From NCBI RefSeq assembly GCF_016741875.1, contig NZ_JAERRF010000006.1, positions 124,001-188,000 on the forward strand: a stretch of 64,000 nucleotides of DNA. Direction: 5' to 3'. Shown in pieces: positions 21,001-31,751 of the stretch. How positions within the stretch are numbered: position 1 is the first letter of the stretch; each line of letters begins with the position of its first letter. This DNA is from Streptomyces coffeae. Lineage in GTDB: Bacteria; Actinomycetota; Actinomycetes; Streptomycetales; Streptomycetaceae. The translations under genes were made by a program, and so were the position numbers. The notes beneath the pieces were generated by a model. The model had not been told where the DNA came from. It did not search any database and saw only the letters and a program-made list of their open reading frames with translations.

Positions 21001-24000
21001 CATCGCCGTCCGCGAGGGACAGCGCCATCTCGCCGGAGCCCTTCGGCGACCAGCGCACCCGCAGGGAGGTACCGCCCGCGGGGGCGTACAACCGCACCCC
21101 GGACCAGCTGAGCGGCAGCCGGGCCCGGCCGCCCTCCTCCTCCAGAGCGGCCAGCACCGGCGCGTGCAACGCCGCGTCCAGCAGCGCGGGATGCAGTCCG
21201 AACGACGTACCGTCCCCGGTGTCGGCGCCGCCGGGCAGGGCGACCTCGACGCACATGTCGTCACCGCAAGCCCACGCCGCCCGCAGTGCCCGGAAGGCCG
21301 GGCCGTAGGTGTAGCCGAGCCCGGCGGCCCGGTCGTACACATCGGAGACGTCCAGGGGGACCGCACCGCGCGGTGGCCATGCGGTCGGTTCCCTGGGCGG
21401 CCGTTCGCCCATGGTCAGGGTGCCGCTCGCATGGTGGATCCACGGGGCGTCCCGTTCCGCGTCCTCGGCACGCGCGTGGATGTCCACGCTGCGGCGCCCC
21501 TCGGTCTCGGCCCCGGCGGTGACCCGCAGCGCGACCGCGCCCCGCTCGGGCAGCGCCAGCGGAACCCGTAGTGTCAGTTCCTCGACCTGGTCGAACCCAC
21601 AGTGCCGGGCGGCGTGCAGCGCGAGTTCCACGAAGCCGGTGCCGGGGAACAGGATCCGGCCGCCCACCACATGGTCGGCCAGCCACGGGTGTGTACGCAC
21701 CGACACCCTGCCGGTGAACAGCACACCGTCGTCCTCCGGCAGGGCGACCGCCGCGCCCAGCAGCGGATGGCCGGTGGGAGTGAGCCCGAGCCCGGACGCG
21801 GCCGTGTCCGCCACGGCGGCCTTCAGCCAGTAGTGCTCCCGCTGGAAGGCATAGGTGGGCAGTTCGGTCCGCCGGCCGGACCGGCCGGAGAGAAACGCGG
21901 GCCAGTCCAGATCCGTGCCCCGCACGAACAGGTGCGCCGCGGCGGCGGTCACGGCGGCCGCCTCCGGACGGTCGGTGTGCAGCGACGGCAGGAAGGACGC
22001 ATCGGGAGCGCACTCCTGGCCCATCGCGGTGAGCACACCGCCCGGGCCGATCTCCAGCAGGGTGGTCATGCCCCGGGCCACGAGCGATCCGACCCCGTCG
22101 GCGAACCGCACCGTGGACCGCGCGTGGCGGACCCAGTAGTCGGGCGAGCACAGCTCATCCGGTCCGGCGGGCCGCCCGGTCAGCGTGGACACCACCGGAA
22201 TCCGGGGCGGCTGGAACGACACCTCCGCCACCACCTGCCGGAACTCCGCAAGCATCGGTTCCATCAGCGGCGAGTGGAACGCATGGCCCCCGCGCAGCCG
22301 GGTGGTCTTCCTGCCCTGCCGCTCCCACTGGCCGGCGGCGTCGAGGACGTCCGCCTCGGCTCCGGACAGCACCACGGCCCTCGGCCCGTTGACGGCGGCG
22401 ATGGCCACCTGCCCGGACAGCAGGGGAGTGACCTCGTCCTCGGTGGCCCGCACCGCCACCATCGCCCCGCCGGGCGGCAGCGCCTCCATGAGGGCGCCCC
22501 GCGCCGCCACGACGGCGCACGCGTCGGCGAGCGAGAGCCCCCCGGCCACATGGACGGCGGCCAGCTCACCGACGGAGTGACCGGCCAGCGCGTCAGGCCG
22601 CAACCCCCACGATTCCCACAACCGGAACAGCGCCACCTCCAGGGCGAACAGCGCGGGCTGGGTAGCGGCGGTGCGGTCGAGGAGACCGGTGTCCTCGCCG
22701 AACATCACCTCGCGCAGCGGGCGGTCCAGCAGGGGATCCAGATGTGCGAAGACGGCGTCGAGGGCATCCGCGAACACCGGATAGCGCTCGTACAACTCCC
22801 GTCCCATGCCGGAGCGTTGGGATCCTTGTCCGGAGAACAGCAGGGCCACTTTCCCGCCGTCGGCCACCCCGCACGGTACGGCGGGGGTGTCGGTACCGTG
22901 GGCCACCGCCTCCACCCCGGCCAACAGCTCGACCCGTGTCGCGCCGAGAGCCACCGCCCGGTGTTCCAACCCCGCACGGCCCGAGACGAGGGAGTACGCG
23001 ATGTCCGCCGGGTCCGCCTCATGGAGTTCCGTGACGGACCCGCCGCCGAGAGCGCCTTCCGCGACGGACTCGCCGCCGAGAAAGGTGTGCAGCCGCCGGG
23101 CCTGCGCGCGCAGTGCCTCCGCGTTCCGCGCGGACATCACCCAGCCCACCACCGCTCCTTCAGGCCCCTCGGGGGGCCCGGACGGGGCGGCGTCGGCGGG
23201 CTCTGCCTGCTCCAGGATGACGTGGCCATTGGTGCCGCTGACCCCGAAGGAGGACACCCCGGCCCGGCGCGGACGTCCGCTCTCCGGCCACGGCCGGGCC
23301 TCGGTCAGCAGCCGCACCGCGCCCGAGGACCAGTCCACGTGGGACGACGGACGGTCCACATGCAGGGTCTTCGGCAGGACACCGTGCCGCATCGCCAGCA
23401 CCATCTTGATGACACCGCCGATACCGGCCGCCGCCTGCGCATGGCCGATGTTGGACTTCAGAGCCCCCAGCCACAGCGGATGGCCGTCGTCCCGGCCCTG
23501 TCCGTACGTGGCCAGCAGCGCCCGCGCCTCGATCGGATCGCCCAGTGTGGTGCCCGTACCGTGGGCCTCCACCGCGTCCACCTCGGTGCCGGACAGCCCG
23601 GCGCCCTCGAGCGCCTGACGGATCACCCGTCGCTGTGCGGGCCCGCTGGGCGCGGTGAGGCCGTTGGACGCGCCGTCCTGGTTGACCGCGGTGGCCCGCA
23701 CCAGCGCCAGGACGGGATGGCCGTGGCGGCGCGCGTCGGACAGCCGCTCCAGCAGCAGCATTCCGGCGCCCTCGCTCCAGCCGGTGCCGTCGGCCGCGTC
23801 GGCGAACGGTTTGCAGCGGCCGTCCGGCGCCAGTCCGCCCTGACGGCTGAACTCGGCGAACGACGTGGGCGCCACCATCACCGCCGCACCACCCGCCAGC
23901 GCCGTCGAGCACTCGCCCCGCGACAGCGCCGAGCAGGCCAGATGCAGCGCCACCAGCGAGGACGAACACGCCGTGTCCACCGTCATCGCGGGTCCGCGCA

Positions 24001-24489
24001 GACCCAGCGCGTAGGCCACCCGCCCGGACACCACACTCAGCGCGTCACCGGTGAGCCGATAGCCCTCCGTACCCAGCGCGGCCTGCTCCAGGGTGCCGGC
24101 GTAGCCCTGCGGCGAGGCACCGATGAACACCCCGGTCGCGCTCTCCCGCATCGTCCCGGGGTCGATACCCGCCCGTTCCAGCACCTCCCAGGACAGCTCC
24201 AGCACCTGCCGCTGCTGCGGATCCATCGCCAGTGCCTCACGTGGCGAGATACCGAAGAAGTCCGCGTCGAAGTCGCCCGCGTCGTAGAGGAAACCTCCCT
24301 CGGCCGTGGTGCTGTGGCCGACCGCTTCGGCGTCCTCCTCATACAGCCGGTCGAGGTCCCAGCCCCGGTCGGTGGGGAACGGCCCGATCACATCCCGCTC
24401 GGCGAGCAGCAGTTCCCACAGGTCCTCCGGGCCGCGCACTCCGCCGGGATAGCGGCAGGCCATGGCGACCACGGCGATCGGCTCGTCCG
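18041..24489 (-). other. PKS module 2: KS-AT(malonyl)-DH-ER-KR(B)-ACP
   Basis: KS: Cys2526 in DTACSSS. AT: Ser2990 in GHSVGE and HAFH at 3087-3090 (malonyl). DH: His3291 in [10 protein letters not shown] and Asp3456 in [12 protein letters not shown]: about residues 3730-4045, with the NADPH-binding [15 protein letters not shown] near 3865 and a Tyr in [16 protein letters not shown] motif (B-type) and Tyr4199. ACP: the carrier serine Ser4370 is present, but the usual GFDSL reads GFGSL. This is a fully reducing module giving a CH2-CH2 unit. The C-terminal docking region follows. Confidence 0.92.
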
Positions 24490-27400
24490 CGGCCGTTGCC
24501 ACGTCGGACAGAGCGGGCCGGGCGTCGTCCGGACGGTCCTCCAACAGACCGGCCCCGAGATGGCGGGCGAGCTCCCGGGGGGTCGGATGGTCGAACACCA
24601 CCGTGGTGGGCAGGGGCAGACCGGTGGTGTCGCACAGCCGCTTGCGCAGCTCCACCGCGATCAGCGAGTCGAACCCCAACGCACGGAAGGGCCGGTCGGC
24701 GGCGATCTCCCCGCCTCCCGACAGCCCCAGCACCGCCGCGGAGTGCGCGCGCACCAGCTCGAGCACCACCCCGTGCCGCTCGGCCTCCGGTAACCCGGCC
24801 AGCCGCTCGGCGAGTTCCGACCGGTCGCCGGACATCGGATCCTGGGCGCCCCTCGTCCCCTGGCCGGCGGCCGTCAGATGCGCCACTTCGGGGAGGTCAC
24901 CGATCAACGGACGCGGCCGGGCCGCGGTGAAGGCCGCCGCGAACCGCGCCCAGTCCACATCCGCCACGGCCACCGTGGTCTCCCCGCCGCTCAGCGCGGC
25001 ACCGAGGGCGGCCACCGCACGCTCCGGAGCCATCGGCCGCAGGCCGATCCGCCGCAGCCATCCGCTGATGGCGCCGTCGGCCATACCACCGCCGTCCCAA
25101 CTCCCCCAGGCGACCGAACACGCGGGCAGCCCACGGGCCCGGCGCCACTCGGCGAGCCCGTCGAGAAAGGCGTTGGCCGCACCATACGCACCGAGCCCGG
25201 CGCTTCCCCACACGGCCGACGCCGACGAGAACAGCACAAACGCGTCGAGCTCCCGGCCCTCCAGCAACGCGTCCAGATGCGCGGCCCCGGTGGCCTTCGC
25301 GCCCAGCACCTCGGCAAGCTCGGCCGGACCGGTGTCCATCAGAGGCAGCGACGGTCCGACACCGGCCGCATGGAACACCGAACGGACGGGTGTACCCTCC
25401 GCGTCCAGCCGCTCCAGCAGACCGGCGAGCGCCGCACGGTCGGCGGTGTCGCAGGCGGCCACCGTCACCCGCGCGCCGAGCGCGCCCAACTCCCGTTCCA
25501 GCTCATCGGCGCCGGCCGCGTCCGCTCCGCGCCTGCTTACGAGCACCAGATGCGCCGCACCACCGACGGCCAGCCACCGGGCGACCTGGCCGCCCACCGC
25601 GCCGGTGCCCCCGGTGATCAGCACGGTGCCGCGCGGACGCCACTCGGGTACGCCTCCGGTGCCGTTGAGCGGCGCGGGAACGAGCCGCCGCACCGACACC
25701 CCCGAGGGGCGGACGGCGAACTGGTCCTCGTCGCCGATACCGGCGAGCACCGCGGCCAGCCGGTCCGCGGCCCGGCGGTCGGCCGCCTCGGGCAGATCGA
25801 GAAGACCGCCCCACCGGTCGGCGTGCTCCAGCCCCGCCACCAGACCGAGCCCCCACACCTGCGTCTGCGCGGGGCTCACCACCCGATCGGACCGGCCGAC
25901 CGCCACCGCGCCCCGGGTGGCCAGCCACAGCGGTGCGTCGACCCCCGCGTCGCCGAGTGCGCCGACGAGAGCCAGTGTGGCGGACACCCCCCTGACGAGG
26001 GAGGGCTGTTCGGGTTCGGGGCGCTCGTCCAGCGCCAGCAGCGACAACACCCCCGTGGGCCCGCACTCGCCCAGGGCCTCGTTCAGCCGCCCGGTGAGCG
26101 CGGCCCGGTCGGTGCCGACGCAGTCGACGGTCACCACGGACGCGCCACGGCGGCGCAGCGCCTCAGCGGCGGCCTCGGACCAACCGGACGCCGGGCCGTC
26201 CGCATCCGCCGGGACGAGCAACAGCCAGCGGCCGGTCATCTTGTGCCCGGCCGGTGTGTCGACCGGCCGCCAGATGACGCGGTAGCGCAAGGAGTCGATC
26301 GCCGCCCGTTCGTTCCGCCGCCGTCGCCAGTCGGCCAGCGTCGGCAGCAGCGCCGCGAGGGATGCGTCGGCCGGAGCGTCCAGCGCCGTGGCCACCGCCG
26401 CCATGTCCTCCCGTTCGACGGCGGACCAGAACGCCTCGTCGGCGGCGTCCCGCGGATGCGACGACGCGGATGCGTCGGGGGAGGGGCGATCGATCCAGTA
26501 GCGGCGCCCTTCGAACGGATAGGTCGGCAGATCCACCCGGGTGGCGTTGTCCGGAAACGACAACCTCCAGTCCACCGGCACACCGTGGACGAACGCCTCC
26601 GCCATCGAGGTGGTCAGCCGGGCCGTACCACCGTCGTCGCGGCGCAGTGTGCCCACCACGGCGATGTCATCGGCGAGCGCCTCCACCGTCGCCCGGACCC
26701 CCACGGTCAGCACCGGATGCGGGCTGACCTCGACAAAGCTCCGGTAGCCCGACCCGACCAGCTCCGTGACGGCCCGCTCGAACTCCACCGTCTCGCGCAG
26801 ATTGCGGTACCAGTACCCGGCGTCGAGCTCCGGTCCGGACACATAGTCCCCGGTGACGGTCGACAGCAGTGGCACCTTCACCGGGCCCGGCCGGATCCCC
26901 GCCAGCTCGGTCAGCAACTCCTCGCGCACCCGCTCCACATGGCGTGAGTGCGAGGCGTAGTCCACCGGAAGCCGCCGGGTGTCCACACCGTCGGCGGCGC
27001 ACGACTCCTCCAGCGCCTCCAGCGCGTCGGGGTCGCCCGCGACGACCACCGAGGCGGGGCCGTTGACGGCGGCCACCGAGATCCGGCCGTCCCACGCCGT
27101 CAGCCACTCCCGGACCCGCGCCACCGGCAGGGCAACGGACACCATCGCACCGGTACCCGCCAGGGCGGTCAGCGCCCGGGAGCGCAGCGCCACGGCCCGG
27201 GCTCCGTCGGCCCGCGACAGCGCGCCCGCCACACAGGCCGCCGCGATCTCGCCCTGGCTGTGTCCCACCACCGCCCGTGGACGTACGCCCGCCGACCGCC
27301 AGACCGCCGCCAAGGACACCATCACCGCCCACAGCGCGGGCTGCACCACATCCACCCGGTCCAGGGACGCCGCACCGGGCAGCCCCCGGACCACGTCCAC

Positions 27401-30400
27401 CACCGACCAGTCGACGTACGGTTCCAGGGCATCCGCGCACGCCCGCAGCTCCGTACGGAACACCGGCGACGCCTCCCACAGTTCGGTACCCATCCCGAGC
27501 CACTGCGCGCCCTGGCCGGGGAAGACGAACACCACCTTCCTGGCGCCGTCGGCGACCCAGCCCGTCACCACCCCGGCCGCCGGAGCGCCGTCGGCCAGGG
27601 CCACCAGGCCGCGGAGCAGTTCGTCGCGGTCGCCGCCGATGACCACCGCGCGGTGCTCGAACGCCGAGCGGGTCGTCACCAGAGAGTGGCCGATGTCCCC
27701 GATGGCCGGCTCCGGCCTCGTGCGCAGGTGGGTGTGGAGTTGTTGTGCTTGGGCGGTGAGTGCGGTGGGTGTTTTGGCGGTGAGGATCCAGGGGGTGGTG
27801 GGTTGGGGTGTGGGTTGGGGTGTGGGTGTGGTTTCTGGTGTGGGTGGTGCTTGTTCGATGATGGTGTGGGCGTTGGTGCCGCTGACGCCGAAGGAGGAGA
27901 TGGCGGCGCGGTGGGGTTGGTGGGTGTGGGGCCAGGGTTGGGGTTGGGTGAGGAGTTTGATGGTGTTGGTGGTCCAGTTGGTGTGGGGTGTGGGGTGGTT
28001 GATGTGGAGGGTTTGGGGGAGGGTGTGGTGGTTGATGGCGAGGATGGTTTTGATGAGGGCGGCGATGCCTGCGGCGGCTTGGGTGTGGCCGATGTTGGTT
28101 TTGAGGGAGCCGAGGTGGAGGGGGTTGTCGGGGGTGTGGTGGGGTCCGTAGGTGGTGTGGAGTGCTTGGGCTTCGATGGGGTCGCCGAGGGTGGTGCCGG
28201 TGCCGTGTGCTTCGACGTAGTGGATGTCGGCGGGGGTGAGTTGGGCGTTGGTGAGGGCTTGGGTGATGACGGTTTGTTGGGAGGGTCCGTGGGGTGCGGT
28301 GAGTCCGTTGGAGGCGCCGTCCTGGTTGATGGCGCTGCCGCGGATGACGGCGAGGACGGGGTGGCCCAGGCGTTGGGCGTCCGACAGCCGCTCCACCACC
28401 ACCATCCCCGCGCCTTCCGCGAGGCCGAATCCATCGGCGTCGTCCGAGAACGCCTTGCACCGGCCGTCGGGCGAGAGCGCCCGCTGACGGCTGAACTCGA
28501 TGAACAGCCCCGGTGAGGAGAGCACGGTGACCCCACCCGCCAGCGCCAGCGAGCATTCGCCCCGGCGCAGTGCCTGACCGGCCAGATGCAGTGCCACCAG
28601 GGAGGACGAACAGGCCGTGTCCACCGTGAGCGCCGGACCCGTCAGCCCGAGGGTGTACGCGATCCGCCCCGACGCCACACTCACGGTGTTGCCGGTGAGC
28701 AGATGCCCCTCCAGGTCGGCCGGTGCCTCATGGAGTCGTGGCCCGTAGTCCTGGGCGATGGCCCCGATGAACACCCCGGTCCGGCTGCCGCGCAGGGTTG
28801 TCGGGTCGATCCCCGCCCGTTCCACGGCCTCCCAGGAGATCTCCAGCAGCAGCCGCTGCTGCGGGTCCATCGCCAGTGCCTCACGCGGTGAGATCCCGAA
28901 GAAGGCCGCGTCGAACCGGTCGGCGTCGGTGAGAAAGCCCGCCTGGCGCTGATAGCAACGGCCGGGCCGGCCGGGCTCCGGATCGTACAGCTCCGCGAGC
29001 CGCCAGCCCCGGTCGGTGGGGAAGGGGCCCAGGGCTTCGCCGCCCGAGGACACCAGATCCCACAGCTCCTCCGGGCTGCGCACCCCGCCCGGCAGTCGGC
29101 AGCTCATGGCCACGATCGCGAGGGGCTCGTCGTCCTCCGCCGCGGCGATCGGCGGCAGCACGGCGTCATCCTCGGCGGAACGGCCGGTGATGGCCCGGTC
29201 GAGACAGTCGGCGAGAGCGGTCACCGTGGGGTGGTTGAACACGGTCGTCACCGGAAGCCTCAGACCGGTGGCCGCGTTGAGCAGTGCGCGCAGCTCCACC
29301 CCTGCGACCGAGTCCACGCCCAGCCCGGACAACGGCGTCCGCTCGTCGACCGGATGGCCGGGGTCCCGGTCGAGCACCGTGGCGATCTGGGCTTGGACCA
29401 GATCCAGCAGTTCGTCGTACCGTTCGGCCGCCGGTGCGGAAGCGAGTCGGTCACGTGGGGAGACCGCGTCGTCGGCAGGGCGCTCGGGGGCGGGGCCGGT
29501 ACGGAACGGATAGGTGGGCAGCGGCACCCGCCGTACCACACGGCCCGCGAACGCACCGCCCCCGAACACACCGCCCCACTCCGGCTCCACCCCGTGCGCG
29601 TACAGCTGGGCCAGCGAGGTGAGCACCCGGCGCGCACCGCCCTGGCCACGGCGCAGGGTGCCGGTCACCAGGGCTCCGGACCGCGCGTCCTCCGCCGTCT
29701 CCTCCAGCGCGTGGGTGAGCACGGGATGCGGGCTGACCTCGAGCAGCACACCGTGTCCGGAGTCGAGCACCGCGCGGGTGGCGCCCTCGAAGTCCACCGG
29801 GGTACGCAGCGCCCGGCACCAGAAGTCCCCGGTGAGCGCGAGCGGGTCGACTCTGCCACCGGCGGCCGAGGAGTAGAACGCCACCTCGGTCGGCCGGGGC
29901 CGGATGGACGCGAGGTCGGCGCCGAGTTGTCCGAGCACCGGATCGACCTGGCGGCTGTGTCCCGCGAGCCCGAGCGCGATCCGCCAGGTACGCACCCCGT
30001 CGGCCACGAGTTCGGTGTGCAGCCGCGCCACGGCGTCCTCGGGGCCGGAGACCACCACCGAGTGGGGCGCGTAGACGGCCGTGAGCTCGAGTTCACCGCC
30101 GAACCGGGCCAGCCGGGGCCGTACGGTGTCGGCGGATGCCATCACCGACAGCATCACCCCCTGACCCACCAGCTCCCGCTGCGCCCGGCTGAACAGCGCC
30201 ACGGCCCGCGCCCCGTCGTCGAGCGACAGCGCACCGGCCACCGTGGCCGCGACGATCTCGCCCGCGCTCGCGCCCAGCACCGCGCTCGGGGTCACACCGA
30301 ACGACCGCCACATCTCCGACAGTGCCACCATCACCGCCCACAGCGCGGGCTGGGCCACCTCCGGGCGGCTCAGGGCGGGGCCGTCCGGCGCCGCGTTGCG

Positions 30401-31543
30401 CAGGACGTCCATGACCGGCCAGTCGACATACGGCGCGAGAGCGTCGGCGCAGCTGTGCAACCGCTCCCGGAATGCCGTCGATGTCGCAAGCGGTTCCCTG
30501 GCCATGTCCGGCCACTGCGGGCCCTGTCCGGGGAAGACGAAGGCCGCACGGCGCCGGTCGCCCGCCGTGCCGTGCACCAGTCCCGGCCAGGGGGTCCCCT
30601 GGGCCAGCCGGTCGAGTTCGGCGGCGAGTTGGTCCCGGTCATGGCCGACGAGGACGGCCCGGTGGGGCAGGGCCGCCCTGGTGGTGGCGAGTGAGTACGC
30701 GATATCCGCGAGCGGCAGCCCGGGGTGTGCGTCGAGGTGGCTTCGCAGATCGCGGGCCATGTCCCGGAGCGCGTCCGGCCTGTGCGCGGACAGCGGCAGA
30801 GCGACCGGCTGTCCCTCGTCGCCCGATCCGGCCCCGGCCGCGGATCGCTGAAGCGCGGGACGTCCGCCCCGGAGTGCGGCCTCGACCACATCCCACACCC
30901 GCGTGGTCACACCGGGGGACAGCGCGCCCGGATAGCCGAAGCCCTCCCCTTCGCCCGTCGCGTACCCCTCCGCGCATCCGTTGTCCGGGGAGTCGTCGGG
31001 GTGCTCGTCGGCGCTCTCCTCATAGCCGTCGTCCCAGCCCTCGTCATGCTCCTCGCCACCAGGCCCGCCCGAACCGACTGCCTCCTCCGCGCGCAAGGAC
31101 GAGGAGCCCGAGAGCAGCGCGGCCACCGCCCCCTCCACGGGGTCCACGGCCACCGCGAGGGCGAGGCCGCACGCCCCCTCGCGCAGACTCACGACCGCAG
31201 CGGCCACCGGATCCGCACCGGTCCAGCGCGGCCCGGTGAGGCCGAGCACCCGGGCGGGTTCATCGGCGCGGGGCACATCATCGGCAGATCCTTCGTCATC
31301 GGCGGCGAACACCCCGACTCGACAGGAAAGTTGGCCGGGAGCCAGCCCCGCGTCCTCCACCGCCGCCCACACCGCCTCCAGGAGGAGCAGATGTCCGGGA
31401 TCCGGTTCGGCGCCGCACACCTCACGGAACGGACCGCGCTCCGCCGGTGTGCGAGCAGCGTCCGGCCCCCGCTGATCAGGACGGCGACGAGCCACTCCGA
31501 CCACGGTGAGCGCATCGCCGTTCAGCAGATCAGTGACATACAT
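18041..31543 (-). CDS. Type I polyketide synthase, degenerate loading region plus modules 1 and 2
   Basis: A 4500-residue modular PKS and the first gene of the leftward operon. The ATG at 31543 is preferred over in-frame codons further upstream because an AGGGGG ribosome-binding stretch lies about 6 bases before it and the KS-like text begins a dozen residues later. Order: truncated KS-like region, atypical AT, ACP; then KS-AT-KR-ACP (module 1, methylmalonyl); then KS-AT-DH-ER-KR-ACP (module 2, malonyl). The C-terminus carries a docking region (helix-rich [13 protein letters not shown]..., ending [18 protein letters not shown]) that fits the coiled coil at the start of the next PKS. There is no N-terminal docking helix, so how the starter arrives is not obvious. 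The predicted contribution is -CH(OH)-CH(CH3)-CH2-CH2-CO- on the starter. Confidence 0.95.
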   Translation of the reverse strand: MYVTDLLNGDALTVVGVARRRPDQRGPDAARTPAERGPFREVCGAEPDPGHLLLLEAVWAAVEDAGLAPGQLSCRVGVFAADDEGSADDVPRADEPARVLGLTGPRWTGADPVAAAVVSLREGACGLALAVAVDPVEGAVAALLSGSSSLRAEEAVGSGGPGGEEHDEGWDDGYEESADEHPDDSPDNGCAEGYATGEGEGFGYPGALSPGVTTRVWDVVEAALRGGRPALQRSAAGAGSGDEGQPVALPLSAHRPDALRDMARDLRSHLDAHPGLPLADIAYSLATTRAALPHRAVLVGHDRDQLAAELDRLAQGTPWPGLVHGTAGDRRRAAFVFPGQGPQWPDMAREPLATSTAFRERLHSCADALAPYVDWPVMDVLRNAAPDGPALSRPEVAQPALWAVMVALSEMWRSFGVTPSAVLGASAGEIVAATVAGALSLDDGARAVALFSRAQRELVGQGVMLSVMASADTVRPRLARFGGELELTAVYAPHSVVVSGPEDAVARLHTELVADGVRTWRIALGLAGHSRQVDPVLGQLGADLASIRPRPTEVAFYSSAAGGRVDPLALTGDFWCRALRTPVDFEGATRAVLDSGHGVLLEVSPHPVLTHALEETAEDARSGALVTGTLRRGQGGARRVLTSLAQLYAHGVEPEWGGVFGGGAFAGRVVRRVPLPTYPFRTGPAPERPADDAVSPRDRLASAPAAERYDELLDLVQAQIATVLDRDPGHPVDERTPLSGLGVDSVAGVELRALLNAATGLRLPVTTVFNHPTVTALADCLDRAITGRSAEDDAVLPPIAAAEDDEPLAIVAMSCRLPGGVRSPEELWDLVSSGGEALGPFPTDRGWRLAELYDPEPGRPGRCYQRQAGFLTDADRFDAAFFGISPREALAMDPQQRLLLEISWEAVERAGIDPTTLRGSRTGVFIGAIAQDYGPRLHEAPADLEGHLLTGNTVSVASGRIAYTLGLTGPALTVDTACSSSLVALHLAGQALRRGECSLALAGGVTVLSSPGLFIEFSRQRALSPDGRCKAFSDDADGFGLAEGAGMVVVERLSDAQRLGHPVLAVIRGSAINQDGASNGLTAPHGPSQQTVITQALTNAQLTPADIHYVEAHGTGTTLGDPIEAQALHTTYGPHHTPDNPLHLGSLKTNIGHTQAAAGIAALIKTILAINHHTLPQTLHINHPTPHTNWTTNTIKLLTQPQPWPHTHQPHRAAISSFGVSGTNAHTIIEQAPPTPETTPTPQPTPQPTTPWILTAKTPTALTAQAQQLHTHLRTRPEPAIGDIGHSLVTTRSAFEHRAVVIGGDRDELLRGLVALADGAPAAGVVTGWVADGARKVVFVFPGQGAQWLGMGTELWEASPVFRTELRACADALEPYVDWSVVDVVRGLPGAASLDRVDVVQPALWAVMVSLAAVWRSAGVRPRAVVGHSQGEIAAACVAGALSRADGARAVALRSRALTALAGTGAMVSVALPVARVREWLTAWDGRISVAAVNGPASVVVAGDPDALEALEESCAADGVDTRRLPVDYASHSRHVERVREELLTELAGIRPGPVKVPLLSTVTGDYVSGPELDAGYWYRNLRETVEFERAVTELVGSGYRSFVEVSPHPVLTVGVRATVEALADDIAVVGTLRRDDGGTARLTTSMAEAFVHGVPVDWRLSFPDNATRVDLPTYPFEGRRYWIDRPSPDASASSHPRDAADEAFWSAVEREDMAAVATALDAPADASLAALLPTLADWRRRRNERAAIDSLRYRVIWRPVDTPAGHKMTGRWLLLVPADADGPASGWSEAAAEALRRRGASVVTVDCVGTDRAALTGRLNEALGECGPTGVLSLLALDERPEPEQPSLVRGVSATLALVGALGDAGVDAPLWLATRGAVAVGRSDRVVSPAQTQVWGLGLVAGLEHADRWGGLLDLPEAADRRAADRLAAVLAGIGDEDQFAVRPSGVSVRRLVPAPLNGTGGVPEWRPRGTVLITGGTGAVGGQVARWLAVGGAAHLVLVSRRGADAAGADELERELGALGARVTVAACDTADRAALAGLLERLDAEGTPVRSVFHAAGVGPSLPLMDTGPAELAEVLGAKATGAAHLDALLEGRELDAFVLFSSASAVWGSAGLGAYGAANAFLDGLAEWRRARGLPACSVAWGSWDGGGMADGAISGWLRRIGLRPMAPERAVAALGAALSGGETTVAVADVDWARFAAAFTAARPRPLIGDLPEVAHLTAAGQGTRGAQDPMSGDRSELAERLAGLPEAERHGVVLELVRAHSAAVLGLSGGGEIAADRPFRALGFDSLIAVELRKRLCDTTGLPLPTTVVFDHPTPRELARHLGAGLLEDRPDDARPALSDVATAADEPIAVVAMACRYPGGVRGPEDLWELLLAERDVIGPFPTDRGWDLDRLYEEDAEAVGHSTTAEGGFLYDAGDFDADFFGISPREALAMDPQQRQVLELSWEVLERAGIDPGTMRESATGVFIGASPQGYAGTLEQAALGTEGYRLTGDALSVVSGRVAYALGLRGPAMTVDTACSSSLVALHLACSALSRGECSTALAGGAAVMVAPTSFAEFSRQGGLAPDGRCKPFADAADGTGWSEGAGMLLLERLSDARRHGHPVLALVRATAVNQDGASNGLTAPSGPAQRRVIRQALEGAGLSGTEVDAVEAHGTGTTLGDPIEARALLATYGQGRDDGHPLWLGALKSNIGHAQAAAGIGGVIKMVLAMRHGVLPKTLHVDRPSSHVDWSSGAVRLLTEARPWPESGRPRRAGVSSFGVSGTNGHVILEQAEPADAAPSGPPEGPEGAVVGWVMSARNAEALRAQARRLHTFLGGESVAEGALGGGSVTELHEADPADIAYSLVSGRAGLEHRAVALGATRVELLAGVEAVAHGTDTPAVPCGVADGGKVALLFSGQGSQRSGMGRELYERYPVFADALDAVFAHLDPLLDRPLREVMFGEDTGLLDRTAATQPALFALEVALFRLWESWGLRPDALAGHSVGELAAVHVAGGLSLADACAVVAARGALMEALPPGGAMVAVRATEDEVTPLLSGQVAIAAVNGPRAVVLSGAEADVLDAAGQWERQGRKTTRLRGGHAFHSPLMEPMLAEFRQVVAEVSFQPPRIPVVSTLTGRPAGPDELCSPDYWVRHARSTVRFADGVGSLVARGMTTLLEIGPGGVLTAMGQECAPDASFLPSLHTDRPEAAAVTAAAAHLFVRGTDLDWPAFLSGRSGRRTELPTYAFQREHYWLKAAVADTAASGLGLTPTGHPLLGAAVALPEDDGVLFTGRVSVRTHPWLADHVVGGRILFPGTGFVELALHAARHCGFDQVEELTLRVPLALPERGAVALRVTAGAETEGRRSVDIHARAEDAERDAPWIHHASGTLTMGERPPREPTAWPPRGAVPLDVSDVYDRAAGLGYTYGPAFRALRAAWACGDDMCVEVALPGGADTGDGTSFGLHPALLDAALHAPVLAALEEEGGRARLPLSWSGVRLYAPAGGTSLRVRWSPKGSGEMALSLADGDGRPVAAVDSLVMRPVELDRLAAPGDVAADCLFEVVWSPVNGSEVPSSERLFLLGDLGFADPARSVTRITDLDELKAADGAGVVLLAPCPVRCGEDVAGAVRAATIWALELARSWSADERCPAGRLVFLTQGAVHTGSPDPAQAAVWGLVRTAQAEHPGRFALADLDDDPASHEALPAALATADPQLAVRNGALLVPRLTRAAGRAPLAVPPGADAWRLDIPRRGSLDELALIAHPEAERPLAAGEVRLAVRAAGMNFRDALIALDSYPGDAPLGCEAAGVVTEVAADVTGLSVGDRVMGLVHGGFGPLAVTDHRLVARMPDEWSYPRAASVPVAFLTAYYALHDLAGLRGGESVLIHAAAGGVGMAAVQLARHWGAEVFATAAPGKWYAVRSAGVPHTHLASSRDVEFADRFATATGGRGVDVVLNSLTGEFIDASLRLLPRGGRFVEMGKADVREPDAIAAAHPGVGYDTFDLSRPGPDRVQDILTELVELFGRGALRPLPTRTWDVRRAPEAFRFLSGARHIGKLVLTVPARFDPERPVLVTGGLGTLGATVARHLVTGWNARRLVLISRRGPEAEGAKALRDELAERGAEVSVVACDVSDRRAVARLLASLDRPVGAVVHTAGVLDDGVLGSLNPERVERVLAPKVDGAVHLDELTRESDLSAFVVFSSAAGVMGSAGQAGYTAANAALDALVQRRRAAGLPGVSLAWGLWAEASGMTTALDGADHARYRRSGIAALSTRDGLALFDTAVADGRELLVPLRLDPVALRDQATAGTLPPLLSGLGVRLPAARRPVRVAPAPAVSLRDTVAALPVAERHAAALAAVRAQVAEVLGHSGTDRIDPERALSDLGFGSLTSIELRNRLNTVTGLRLSATLAFDHPTSAAIAAHVLAQYGLDGPDDGPDDVFEEIDRLEAAVLGLAGDPAHDSATTDRIDTRLRTLMARWGGALRTGPEPEAEHHFGTATDSELFDFLDQELETQDPDQ
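24490..29137 (-). other. PKS module 1: KS-AT(methylmalonyl)-KR(A)-ACP
   Basis: KS: Cys978 in DTACSSS and His1113 in EAHGTGT. AT: Ser1429 in GHSQGE and the YASH motif from 1529 (methylmalonyl). [10 protein letters not shown] dinucleotide site, Tyr2120, no LDD motif, and the Trp in [10 protein letters not shown] that marks A-type reductases, so an L-configured hydroxyl is expected. ACP: Ser2293 in GFDSL. There is no DH, so the hydroxyl is kept. It is the only free hydroxyl predicted in the chain and therefore the likely lactone oxygen. The KS contains the second copy of the 684-bp repeat. Confidence 0.93.
27726..28409 (-). repeat. 684-bp near-identical repeat, copy 2 (module 1 KS/linker)
   Basis: Partner of 16507-17190. 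It covers the same part of the KS (from just after [10 protein letters not shown] back through the KS C-terminus into the KS-AT linker at QLHTHL). The base composition is the same C/A-rich coding strand. Upstream and downstream of the tract the two modules diverge to ordinary paralogue levels and even use ATs of different specificity. Confidence 0.93.
29138..31543 (-). other. Vestigial loading region: truncated KS - atypical AT - ACP
   Basis: Residues about 12-140 resemble KS text ([37 protein letters not shown]). However, the active-site region reads [11 protein letters not shown] with Asp111 at the cysteine position, and the whole C-terminal half with both catalytic histidines is missing. 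An acidic Glu/Asp/Gly linker follows at about 165-205. The AT has Ser426 in GASAGE (normally GHSxGE) and His529 in LAGHS (normally YASH or HAFH). It keeps the Arg of the SRA segment that binds a carboxylate, so it may still be active with altered specificity. The ACP has Ser745 in GVDSV and looks functional. It could be a remnant that now only receives the starter, or it could supply malonyl-ACP to an external KS. Confidence 0.8.
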
Positions 31544-31751
31544 GGAGCCCCCTGGCTGAATGGTCACGAGGCAAGCCAAGCCACCCCGAGTCGACGGGGG
31601 CAATGGATGGCGGCGCTCATGAGGAGAAACCCTGAAATTGTGCAGCAGATTTCCGATCGGACCGAAAATCAAGTGAAGTTCGATTGAGGGTGGCTACGAA
31701 TGGCCTCCGACGTGGCGCGGACCGCGCTGAACGAGGAGAGCAAGGAGTCGC
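31544..31751. promoter_or_regulatory. Shared divergent promoter region of the biosynthetic cluster
   Basis: A 208-bp region between the leftward PKS operon and the rightward NRPS operon. It contains the least GC-rich stretch nearby (about 31635-31690), including a 10-bp palindrome TCCGATCGGA at 31652-31661 flanked by T- and A-runs. That is a reasonable binding site for a cluster regulator, possibly the small LuxR-type protein of the rightward operon. No unambiguous -35/-10 pair can be named. AAGGAG at 31742-31747 is the ribosome binding site for the rightward GTG start. Confidence 0.6.

Noticed and set aside
16507..28409. Mobile element or IS as the origin of the 684-bp repeats
   Set aside because: The copies are in-frame parts of KS domains with no terminal inverted repeats, transposase or target duplications.
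29138..31543. A branched-chain-acyl loading module like that of avermectin
   Set aside because: Not fully excluded, but the adjacent formylglycine/oxazole genes offer a specific starter, and the AT keeps the Arg that binds a dicarboxylate substrate.
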